Origin: Solirubrobacterales bacterium
GTDB taxonomy: Bacteria > Actinomycetota > Thermoleophilia > Solirubrobacterales > Solirubrobacteraceae
Length of the DNA: 6,479 nucleotides
Assembly: GCA_003244035.1 (NCBI GenBank)
Contig: QHBV01000207.1
Coordinates: forward strand, 12,048-18,526
Direction of reading: 5' to 3'
A program made the position numbers and the translations under genes. The notes under the pieces are model-generated. The model was not told where the DNA came from. It worked only from the letters and a program-made list of their open reading frames with translations, and did not search any database. This document shows, piece by piece, positions 1 through 5,801 of the stretch (positions within the stretch are counted from its first letter, which is position 1; each line of letters begins with the position of its first letter).

Positions 1-23
1 CCGCGTCGCGCTGAGCAGCCGGT

Positions 24-61
24 CTCCTGGGCCTGCACCGCAACTTGCAGGCCACCTGGAG
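24..61 (+). other. Stem-loop upstream of the secreted PG-binding protein gene
   Basis: A perfect 8-bp inverted repeat, GGCCTGCA at 30-37 and TGCAGGCC at 46-53, encloses an 8-base loop. A further CTCC/GGAG pairing (24-27 with 58-61) could lengthen the stem around a small internal loop. It ends 24 bases before the ATG at 86. No T-run follows, so a classical intrinsic terminator is not shown. It could be the terminator of a gene left of the window, a 5'-UTR structure of the next gene, or chance in GC-rich DNA. The rest of 1-85 shows no gene and no clear promoter. Confidence 0.3.
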
Positions 62-85
62 GGTTTCCGCTACGGTGAGCGCCGT

Positions 86-1504
86 ATGAAGACGCAGCGC
101 GAGGCGCCCGGCGATCGGCTCCCGAGGCGCCGCCAAGCGCGGGTCTGTCTGCTGGCGACGCTGACGGTGCTGCTGTACGGCAGCACCGCATCCCTCGCCA
201 GCGCCGCGATCAACCTCACGCTGCCGCTGCCGCTGCCAGTGAAGCTGACCCTGCCCCTCGGGCTCGGAACGGTCCAAGGGACGGCGGCCGGCGGTGGGAT
301 CAAGGTCGCCGCCACCCGGGCCAAGCCCCCCCGCGCCAGGCAAGCGGCAGCTAACCCCTTCGGGGGCCGCGGAGTGTGGATCTGGGTGCTGTCGGCCTCC
401 AACCACGGCAATCTCGCCTCGATCATCGCCACCGCCCATCACTACGGGGTCACCACGCTGTTGATCAAGAGCGGAGATGGCTCGGGTACGTGGGCGCAAT
501 TCAACCCGCAGGTCGTCGCGGCGCTCCACGCCGGTGGCCTGCGCGTGTGCGCCTGGCAGTACGTGTACGGGACGCATCCGGCCGCCGAGGCGCAGGTCGG
601 CGCCGCGGCCGTCAAAGATCGCGCCGACTGCCTGGTGATCGACGCCGAGAGCGAGTACGAGGGCAGGTACGCGCAGGCCCAGACCTACATCACGACACTC
701 AGGCGGCTGATCGGACCGAGCTTCCCGGTCGCGCTCGCGGGCTTCCCGTACGTCGACTACCACCCGGCGTTTCCGTACTCGGTATTCCTCGGCCCCGGCG
801 GGGCACAGTACAACGCGCCGCAGATGTACTGGAAGGACATCGGCACGAGCGTCAACGACGTGTACGCGCACACGTACACGTTCAACCGCCTGTACGGGCG
901 ACCGATCTCGCCGCTCGGTCAGATCTTCAGCGCGCCACCGGCGCGCGACGTCAAGCGCTTCCGCCAGCTCTCCCGCGCCTACGGCGCGCCGGGCGTAAGC
1001 TGGTGGGACTGGCAGGAGGCGAGCGCCGGCGGGTGGCGCGCGCTCTCGGGGCCGACGGGGCGGCTCGGCCGCTTCGCGCCGGACGCATCGCTGGCGAGCG
1101 CGGGGAAAGGCGCACAGGGCGACCTCGTCGTGTGGGCGCAGGAGCATCTGGTCAGCGCCGGGCAGACCGTGACGATCGACGGCGCATTCGGCCCCAAGAC
1201 GCTGGCGGCCGTGGAGCGCTTCCAGGCCGCCGCGAGGCTGCCGGCGACGGGGATCGTCAACCCGGCGACGTGGCAGGCACTGCTCCGTTACCGGCCCGTG
1301 CCCGTGCGGTGGACGAGCACCGGCGCCCATGCGCTCGCGGCGGCGCGCGACGCCGCGACAGCGACCGCGTCGGCGGCCCGCGCCAGGAGGGGCTCCGGAG
1401 CCGCCGGATCAGCGATCGCGCTCCCGATCCCGAAGTCAGCCTCGCTGCCGGCCAAGCGCGACGAGATCCCGGGGGCGGCCGGCCGCGGCTGGCCGGCGCG
1501 CTGA
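86..1504 (+). CDS. Secreted protein: TIM-barrel-like (glycoside-hydrolase-like) domain plus C-terminal peptidoglycan-binding domain
   Basis: The 472-residue protein has an Sec-type signal: Arg-rich residues 11-19, a hydrophobic core at about 20-35, and likely cleavage after ASA (38-40). A low-complexity segment (42-60) alternates hydrophobic residues with Pro, Thr and Gly. Residues about 94-320 resemble a (beta/alpha)8 barrel of the GH25 or 'glycoside-hydrolase-like' type. They have GVWIWVL at the first strand, LVIDAESEYEGR (183-194, with D186 and E188 as candidate acidic active-site residues), a PQMYW strand (245-249) and SWWDWQ at the last strand (305-310). C155 and C182 are the only cysteines of the mature protein. 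Residues about 343-401 are a PG_binding_1-type domain (IDGAFGPKT...VERFQ...TGIVNPATWQALL). The tail is Ala/Arg-rich and disordered-looking. A cell-wall hydrolase or wall-associated protein is inferred; the exact barrel family and its activity are not established. ATG at 86 is supported by GGTGAG (74-79) six bases upstream. The gene stands alone, convergent with the GDPD gene. Confidence 0.82.
   Translation: MKTQREAPGDRLPRRRQARVCLLATLTVLLYGSTASLASAAINLTLPLPLPVKLTLPLGLGTVQGTAAGGGIKVAATRAKPPRARQAAANPFGGRGVWIWVLSASNHGNLASIIATAHHYGVTTLLIKSGDGSGTWAQFNPQVVAALHAGGLRVCAWQYVYGTHPAAEAQVGAAAVKDRADCLVIDAESEYEGRYAQAQTYITTLRRLIGPSFPVALAGFPYVDYHPAFPYSVFLGPGGAQYNAPQMYWKDIGTSVNDVYAHTYTFNRLYGRPISPLGQIFSAPPARDVKRFRQLSRAYGAPGVSWWDWQEASAGGWRALSGPTGRLGRFAPDASLASAGKGAQGDLVVWAQEHLVSAGQTVTIDGAFGPKTLAAVERFQAAARLPATGIVNPATWQALLRYRPVPVRWTSTGAHALAAARDAATATASAARARRGSGAAGSAIALPIPKSASLPAKRDEIPGAAGRGWPAR
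220..237 (+). repeat. Three tandem GCTGCC hexamers coding for the Leu-Pro segment
   Basis: Three exact GCTGCC units lie just after the predicted signal-peptide cleavage site of the secreted protein and encode the LPLPLP core of its alternating segment. This is a simple-sequence tract with potential for in-frame length variation, since each unit is two codons. Confidence 0.6.
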
Positions 1505-1532
1505 CGCCGAGCTGCGCGGGCCGGCGCGCTGA
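1491..1532 (+). repeat. 14-bp direct repeat spanning the stop codon of the secreted-protein gene
   Basis: GGCCGGCGCGCTGA occurs exactly at 1491-1504, where its TGA is the stop codon, and again at 1519-1532, a period of 28 bp. The bases after each copy are only partly similar. It looks like a remnant of a small tandem duplication, or chance in GC-rich sequence. Confidence 0.45.
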
Positions 1533-1552
1533 GGCCGGCTCGGGCCGAGTGT
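1505..1552. terminator. Convergent spacer with short GC-rich inverted repeats (possible bidirectional terminator)
   Basis: This 48-bp spacer separates two converging stop codons. It contains GCGCG (1514-1518) with CGCGC (1525-1529), and CTCG (1539-1542) with CGAG (1546-1549), giving small GC-rich hairpins. There is no T-tract on either strand, so intrinsic termination is only suggested by position. Confidence 0.25.
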
Positions 1553-2212
1553 CTAACCGACCAGCCGCGGATCGGCGGACACGATCCCGTGCACTCCGAG
1601 GCCGCGAAGCCGATCGATCTCGCTGCGGTCGTTGACCGTCCACGCGTACAGCAGCCCCCCGCGAGCGGCCACATCGGAGAGCAGGCCGGCGTCAACCAGC
1701 TTGTGCTGGGCCATCAGCACATCCCAGCGCCGGAGTGCGATCCCCGCCAGCACCTGTCCCCGCCAATCCGCCCAGCGACGGCTCAGACGCGCCAAGCGTC
1801 CTCCGATCGAGATCCCAGTGCGCGCCCGCGGCTCGAGCGCCCTGATCCGGTCGAGCACCATGGTGAGCTGACTGCAGACGACGGTCCGCTCCAGCAGCCC
1901 AGCGTCCCACAGGGCGTCCAGCAGCACGCCCTCGCACCCTGGGTGCTTGAGGTCGACGTTCAGCCCGATCTCGTGGTAGCGGGGGGCGCACAGATGCGCG
2001 AGCGCCTCGCGCAGGCACGCGCCCGGCTCGCGACGCGCGTCGAGGGCGGTGTGAGCGAGCACCAGTTCGCCACGCGCCGCACGGACATCGAACTCGATCG
2101 TGTCCACCCCGATCTGGACGGCGGCATCGAATGACGCGAGCGTGTTGGCCGCCACCAGCGCGCTGGCGCCGCCGTGCCCGATCCGCTCGCAGCCCGTCGT
2201 GATCGTGCTCAC
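1553..2212 (-). CDS. Glycerophosphodiester phosphodiesterase (GDPD family), cytoplasmic
   Basis: The 219-residue protein would hydrolyse glycerophosphodiesters to sn-glycerol-3-phosphate and an alcohol such as choline or ethanolamine. Family landmarks in order are GHGGAS (12-17, catalytic H13), NTLASF (23-28), IEFDV (39-43, metal ligands E40 and D42), LAHTALDAR (52-60, second catalytic H54), LNVDLKH (84-90, D87 where many members have Glu), a long C-terminal half, and YAWTVND (189-195) followed by GVHGIVSADPR. It has no signal peptide or membrane segment, so it should act in the cytosol, and it is slightly shorter than the usual 240-260 residues. Two positions depart from consensus: HRG is HGG, and PENT is AANT. 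The GTG start overlaps the TGA of the upstream pyrophosphorylase gene (GTGA), implying translational coupling. A weak GGACGG lies just upstream. The natural substrate cannot be read from sequence. Confidence 0.88.
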   Translation of the reverse strand: MSTITTGCERIGHGGASALVAANTLASFDAAVQIGVDTIEFDVRAARGELVLAHTALDARREPGACLREALAHLCAPRYHEIGLNVDLKHPGCEGVLLDALWDAGLLERTVVCSQLTMVLDRIRALEPRARTGISIGGRLARLSRRWADWRGQVLAGIALRRWDVLMAQHKLVDAGLLSDVAARGGLLYAWTVNDRSEIDRLRGLGVHGIVSADPRLVG

Positions 2213-3630
2213 TGCCCGTCCAGGACGGTTCCGGGGGCGATCCGCATCGGCTCCCGCGTGGAGAGCTCGACCGCACCGCGCACGACCACGCCGGCGCCGA
2301 ACGTGACGTCTCCTCGCACGACCAGGCGCTCGGCGTCGCGCAGCGACGGTGGGCCATCGGAAAAGCGCGCCTCGAAATCCTCCAGCAGCCGGTAAAACGC
2401 CTTGTCCAGATCGACGTAGGGCAGGCGGCCCTCCAGCTCGGCAATCGGCTCCACGAGCAGATCGTCGGAGAGCGTGTACACATCAGAGCGCAGCACGAGT
2501 AGATCGTCGGTGCCCTTGACCGGCACGAAGCGCGTGCGCGGGACGCAAAGCAGGCGGGCGCCGGAGAAGCACTCAATCGCGGCTCCCATCGCGGTTTCGA
2601 GCTGGAGCACGTCGGGCGATCCGGGGTCCCGGGGGGCGACCGTCTTGCGGTTGATGATCAACGGCAGCTCGAGCACCCCACCGGAGCGATCGAGCTCCTC
2701 CGCCAGGGCACGCAGATCGACCCACAGGTTGTTCGTGTTGTAGTAACGCCAGCGGCGGAAGTCGCGGAAGGACTCCTCGTCCTCCGGTGGGGTCTGCGCC
2801 GACTCGCGCAGCACCAGCTGACCGTCGGCACGCCGGCGGGCGATGTGACCGCCCTTGCGCTCGGCTTCGGTTCCCTCCACAACCTCCATCAGGAACGGGA
2901 TGCGCTCGGCTGCGACGTGCGTCGCGATCCGTGGATCGAGTGTCGCCCCGAGGTTGTCGGAATTGGAGATCATCGCGTAGTCAAACCCGCGCCGGCGCAG
3001 CGCCGCGAGCATCCCCGATCGCTGCAGTGCTCCGTAGACGTCGCCATGGCCCGGCGGGCACCACTCCAGCGCCGGCGCCGATGGCCAGCGGGCGGGAGCG
3101 AGCGACTCGGCATCGAGCTTGGGAATCATGCTCTGGACGAAGTCGGGCGGGAGACCGTCATCTTCTTCTTCTGCCGCCGGCTGGCTTGCGAGCGCTTCGA
3201 GCGTCTGCTCCCGCGTCGCCTCGCTGTTCATCAGCACCAGCGGCAGCGCGGCGCCGTGCCGGCGGCGCAACGCGAGCGTCTGGCCGACAATGATCTCCAA
3301 GAAGGACCGGCCGTCGCGCGCGGGCAGCAACGACTTCGGTCGCGCCAGCCCCATCGTCGTCGCGAGGCCGCCGTTCAGCTTGATCGCAACAAAGCGGCGC
3401 AGCGCATCCGGATCCGTGCCCTGCGGGAGCTGCTCGAGCGACGGAACGTCCCGCACAGGCTCGAGATCGGCGCTCGCAAGCCCTCCCGATTCCCCCTTCC
3501 GGAGTCGCTCGTAGGCGCTGCGAAAAGCGCGGATCGCCTCCTCGCCCTGGCCGGCCGCCCGCATCTTGTCCTCAGCGGCACCAAGGCCGTCGTCGCTGCT
3601 TCCTACCGTCTGGAGCTCGTCGTTGCCCAT
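2209..3630 (-). CDS. UTP--glucose-1-phosphate uridylyltransferase, eukaryotic-type (UDPGP family)
   Basis: This 473-residue enzyme should make UDP-sugar and pyrophosphate from sugar-1-phosphate and UTP. It belongs to the UDPGP family of eukaryotic UGP2 and is distinct from bacterial GalU. Visible landmarks are the nucleotide-binding loop LNGGLATTMG (85-94) followed by PKSLL, LVLMNS (131-136), CPPGHGD (191-197), SNSDNLGA (222-229), RKGGH (258-262), NTNNLW (298-303), NRKTV (327-331), QLETAMGAAI (343-352) and PRTRFVPVK (364-372). A C-terminal left-handed beta-helix-like segment (about 435-470: GDVTFGAGVVVRG...IAPGTVLDG) matches the eukaryotic layout. The N-terminal 70 residues are charged and helical-looking. 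The loop usually reads NGGLGT, but here it is NGGLAT. An acidic stretch (EEEDD, 154-158) fills a variable loop. ATG at 3630 has no convincing Shine-Dalgarno; the galK stop is 19 bp upstream. Glucose-1-phosphate is the default substrate. Galactose-1-phosphate is possible given the neighbour. Confidence 0.9.
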   Translation of the reverse strand: MGNDELQTVGSSDDGLGAAEDKMRAAGQGEEAIRAFRSAYERLRKGESGGLASADLEPVRDVPSLEQLPQGTDPDALRRFVAIKLNGGLATTMGLARPKSLLPARDGRSFLEIIVGQTLALRRRHGAALPLVLMNSEATREQTLEALASQPAAEEEDDGLPPDFVQSMIPKLDAESLAPARWPSAPALEWCPPGHGDVYGALQRSGMLAALRRRGFDYAMISNSDNLGATLDPRIATHVAAERIPFLMEVVEGTEAERKGGHIARRRADGQLVLRESAQTPPEDEESFRDFRRWRYYNTNNLWVDLRALAEELDRSGGVLELPLIINRKTVAPRDPGSPDVLQLETAMGAAIECFSGARLLCVPRTRFVPVKGTDDLLVLRSDVYTLSDDLLVEPIAELEGRLPYVDLDKAFYRLLEDFEARFSDGPPSLRDAERLVVRGDVTFGAGVVVRGAVELSTREPMRIAPGTVLDGQ

Positions 3631-3649
3631 GATGCGATGGATTCTGACG

Positions 3650-4687
3650 CTACTCGATCAGCCGTGCCCCGGGCCCTGGCCTGACCATGGTGGCACCCTT
3701 GGGAGCGTTCGCACCAGGTGGCAGCAGCCCGAGGACGCTACCGCCAAAGCCGCCGCCGACGATTCGCGCCCCGATCGCGCCCGCGCGCTTCAGACGCTCG
3801 ACCGTGGCCTCGACCGCGGGCGTCGAGACCTCATAGGCGTCGCGCAGGCTCGCGTGCGAGGCGTCGAGCAGCGCTCCCACCGCCACGAGGTCGCCCCGCT
3901 CGAGCGTCGCTGCCACCGCCTCGACACGCGCGTTCTCGGTGACGAAGTGGCGGACGCGCTCGGCCATTGGCGAGGGCAGATGCGCGATCATCGCGAGGTC
4001 GGCATCGCGCAGGCTCGCCACCCCAAGCCGCTCACAGGCATCCGCGCATTGCGCCCGGCGCAGGTTGTAGCCCGAGACCGCGTTCGCGCGGCGCTCACCG
4101 GAATCGATCATCACCAGGTTGAAGCCCGCCAGGTCGAGCGAGACGTTGCGCAGCTGCAGCGAGCGGAAGTCGATCCACAGCGCGTGGCCACGCTCGCAGC
4201 AGAGCGCGGCGAGCTGGTCCAGCAGGCCAGTCCGCGCCCCCACCCACTCGTGCTCGACCTTGGAGCAGAGCTTGGCTAGCTCGAACGCGTCGGGCGCCGG
4301 GGCGGCGCTCAGCGCGCCAAGGGCGAGGCAGAGCGCGACCTGCAGGGCCGCCGAGGATCCCAGTCCCGCGCCACGGGGCAGATCGCCGCTGATCTGAATG
4401 CGTGCGGCCGGGATCGGCACCCCGGCCCGCTGCAGCTCCGCCACTACGCCCCGAACGTGCGCGCGCCAACCGGTCGCCGGCGCCGGGCGCTTCAGATCGA
4501 AGCGATCGCCGGCGCCGAGATCCGTCGCGACCGCCTCGAACCGCCGGCCGGCAATTGCCTGCGCACGCACGGTGACGCCTTCGGCGATCGCGAACGGAAG
4601 CGCAAGGCCTTCGCTGTAGTCGGTGTGCTCGCCGATCAGGTTGACGCGTCCCGGCGCGAACGCGGTGGCGTGCGCCGGCGTTACCAG
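3650..4687 (-). CDS. galK: Galactokinase (GHMP kinase family); start codon unresolved
   Basis: The enzyme phosphorylates galactose at C1 with ATP, the first step of galactose use. All three GHMP motifs are present. Motif 1 is the galactokinase signature GRVNLIGEHTDY, encoded at about 4619-4654. Motif 2 is LPRGAGLGSSAAL, the phosphate loop. Motif 3 is GARIVGGGFGGS near the C-terminus. GLLDQ carries the expected catalytic Asp, and SGYNLRRAQC and SHASLRDAYEVS are typical galactokinase segments. The first canonical in-frame start is GTG at 4570, which would delete motif 1 and is therefore wrong. Upstream of it the frame stays open back to the TGA at 4735-4733 (the stop of the lipoprotein gene, same frame), with no ATG, GTG or TTG. 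The best candidate is CTG at 4687, giving 345 residues beginning (M)VTPAHATAFAPGRV; that is rare, and a frameshift near the 5' end is the alternative. Usual length is about 380-400, so the N-terminus may be short. Likely co-transcribed with the pyrophosphorylase downstream. Confidence 0.85.
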   Translation of the reverse strand: MVTPAHATAFAPGRVNLIGEHTDYSEGLALPFAIAEGVTVRAQAIAGRRFEAVATDLGAGDRFDLKRPAPATGWRAHVRGVVAELQRAGVPIPAARIQISGDLPRGAGLGSSAALQVALCLALGALSAAPAPDAFELAKLCSKVEHEWVGARTGLLDQLAALCCERGHALWIDFRSLQLRNVSLDLAGFNLVMIDSGERRANAVSGYNLRRAQCADACERLGVASLRDADLAMIAHLPSPMAERVRHFVTENARVEAVAATLERGDLVAVGALLDASHASLRDAYEVSTPAVEATVERLKRAGAIGARIVGGGFGGSVLGLLPPGANAPKGATMVRPGPGARLIE

Positions 4688-4732
4688 GACCGGTCGACCT
4701 GGTCGGCGAGCGCCGATTCGATCAGGCGGCGC

Positions 4733-5713
4733 TCATGCGAGTCCGTTGGCCTTGAGGAACGCCTGGGCCACTGCAGCCGGCTGGTGCTTGTCGATCGCGA
4801 CCGCCGCATTCAGGCTCTGGACCGCGGGGGTCGTGAGCTTGGCGCTGACCGCGTTGATCGTCTGCGCGAATGCGGGACCCTCTGCCGCCAGCACCTTCGG
4901 ACTCACGATCGGAGCGACGTTCTGGAAGCCAAAGATGTGCTTGGTGTCGGTCAGGATCGTGAGCTTGGTCTGGGTCAGCTGCGCGTCGGTGCTGAACACG
5001 TCGGCGGTCTGCACGTCGCCGCGGGTCAACGCCGGGTACTGAAGGCCGATCGCCAGCGGGACGAACTTGAGGTTGGTCAAGCCGTAGACCTGGCGCAGCC
5101 CCATAACGCCCTGCAACCGGTTGAGGTTCTCCGGGGTGTCGGCGTACTTGAAGCTGCCGGCCTTCTTGAGGTCGGCGATCGTAGTCAGGTGGTTCTTCTG
5201 CGCGTACGCCGGGAGCGTCGCGACCGCGTTGGTGTCGTAGAACGGCGTCGCATCCAGCAACGTGAAGCCGCGCGACTGCTCGAAGCGCTTGGCGGCCTGA
5301 TAGGTGGCCGCCGCGGACGTGGGCGAGGTGTTCTGGTGGGCGAGCACCGACAGGATCGTGCCGACGTAGTCGGGGTACATCTGGATCGCGTTACCCGTGA
5401 GCGACTTGTCGATGATCTCCGAGCTACCGATATTGCTCTTGACCGTGACGTTGTAGCCCTTGGCCCGCAGAGCCTGCGCGTAGAGCTCCCCGAGGATGAA
5501 CTCCTCGGTGAAGTTCTTGTCGCCGATCGTGACCGCCGGCTTTCCCTTCCCCGGCCCGGTCGCGGCGCTCGCGCCGCTGGAGCTCGAGCTGGTCGCACTG
5601 GTGGAGCTCGAGCTGCTGGAGCTTGAGCTGCTCCCCCCGCAAGCTGCGAGCACAACCGCTGCGCTGAGCGCAGCCACGGCACCCGAACCGATCCTCGCGA
5701 ATGACCTGCCCAT
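4733..5713 (-). CDS. Osmoprotectant (glycine betaine/choline-type) ABC transporter substrate-binding lipoprotein, OpuAC/OsmF family
   Basis: The 326-residue lipoprotein should capture a quaternary amine or related compatible solute outside the membrane and deliver it to an ABC permease. A lipoprotein signal ends in the lipobox LAAC (22-25), with C25 the lipidated residue. A Ser/Thr/Ala-rich tether (28-52) precedes the binding domain at about 58-326. Family hallmarks are VTIGDKNFTEEFILGELYAQALRAKGY split across 61-87, a GSSEIID stretch (97-103), QMYPDYVGTIL (111-121, corresponding to the usual YPEYTGT), TPFYDTNAVA (156-165), and the C-terminal FLKANGLA typical of OpuAC domains. ATG at 5713 has a strong GGAGGAGG six bases upstream. 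The divergent neighbour is a matching ABC ATPase. Exact ligand (betaine, choline, carnitine or other) is not readable. The gene ends 45 bp before the proposed galK start, and its TGA overlaps an ATG (ATGA) that opens only four codons. Confidence 0.88.
   Translation of the reverse strand: MGRSFARIGSGAVAALSAAVVLAACGGSSSSSSSSSSTSATSSSSSGASAATGPGKGKPAVTIGDKNFTEEFILGELYAQALRAKGYNVTVKSNIGSSEIIDKSLTGNAIQMYPDYVGTILSVLAHQNTSPTSAAATYQAAKRFEQSRGFTLLDATPFYDTNAVATLPAYAQKNHLTTIADLKKAGSFKYADTPENLNRLQGVMGLRQVYGLTNLKFVPLAIGLQYPALTRGDVQTADVFSTDAQLTQTKLTILTDTKHIFGFQNVAPIVSPKVLAAEGPAFAQTINAVSAKLTTPAVQSLNAAVAIDKHQPAAVAQAFLKANGLA
5578..5630 (-). repeat. Three imperfect 14-bp repeats encoding the Ser-rich tether of the lipoprotein
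   Basis: On the plus strand TGGAGCTCGAGCTG occurs at 5578-5591 and 5602-5615, with a one-mismatch third copy at 5617-5630. On the coding strand these give the AGC/TCG/TCC serine codons of the lipoprotein tether. They are likely a slippage-prone low-complexity tract and not a mobile or regulatory element. Confidence 0.6.
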
Positions 5714-5801
5714 GCCCAGCCTCCTCCGGTCGCCTTCGTGACGTCCAACACTAGTAGGATTTTTGTGACGATTGCGTTATGGCATTTGGCAGTCTCACTG
5801 C
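5714..5801. promoter_or_regulatory. Divergent intergenic region, probable bidirectional promoter for the two transporter genes
   Basis: This 88-bp spacer separates the divergent lipoprotein and ATPase genes and holds the most AT-rich patch of the window (about 5746-5788). On the minus strand TACTAG (5756-5751) could be a -10 element; it would give a leader of roughly 30 bases containing the Shine-Dalgarno. No good -35 is seen at the right distance (TAACGC at 5779-5774 is weak). No convincing plus-strand promoter boxes stand out. GTGACG occurs twice (5738-5743 and 5765-5770), 27 bp apart, possibly by chance. Confidence 0.5.
5720..5727 (-). promoter_or_regulatory. Strong ribosome binding site of the lipoprotein gene
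   Basis: GGAGGAGG on the minus strand lies six bases before the ATG at 5713. It is the clearest Shine-Dalgarno in the window and fixes the lipoprotein start. The other genes here have weak or no such site. Confidence 0.85.

Noticed and set aside
376..1635. 419-codon plus-strand frame overlapping the secreted-protein gene
   Set aside because: Arg-rich low-complexity translation in a shifted frame; the real frame has a signal peptide and recognisable domains.
2845..3684. 279-codon plus-strand frame antisense to the pyrophosphorylase
   Set aside because: No domain or signal; it lies wholly opposite a gene with all UDPGP motifs.
3650..4570. Galactokinase starting at GTG 4570
   Set aside because: This would remove the GRVNLIGEHTDY signature and the first strands of the GHMP fold, which are clearly encoded in the same frame upstream.
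4457..5626. 389-codon open frame on the plus strand, antisense to galK and the lipoprotein gene
   Set aside because: Its product is Arg/Val/Leu-rich with no recognisable domain, and the opposite strand encodes two clear family proteins. Such frames arise from high G+C codon use.
5578..5630. Repeated GAGCTCGAGCTG as an operator or recombination site
   Set aside because: The repeats coincide with the Ser-rich tether and follow from alternating serine codons; coding low complexity explains them.
3650..5713. Lipoprotein-galactokinase fusion by read-through of the TGA at 4735-4733, since both are in the same frame
   Set aside because: The lipoprotein ends with a natural OpuAC C-terminus, and a fusion would place a cytosolic ATP-dependent kinase outside the membrane. 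No selenocysteine-type or read-through signal was recognised.
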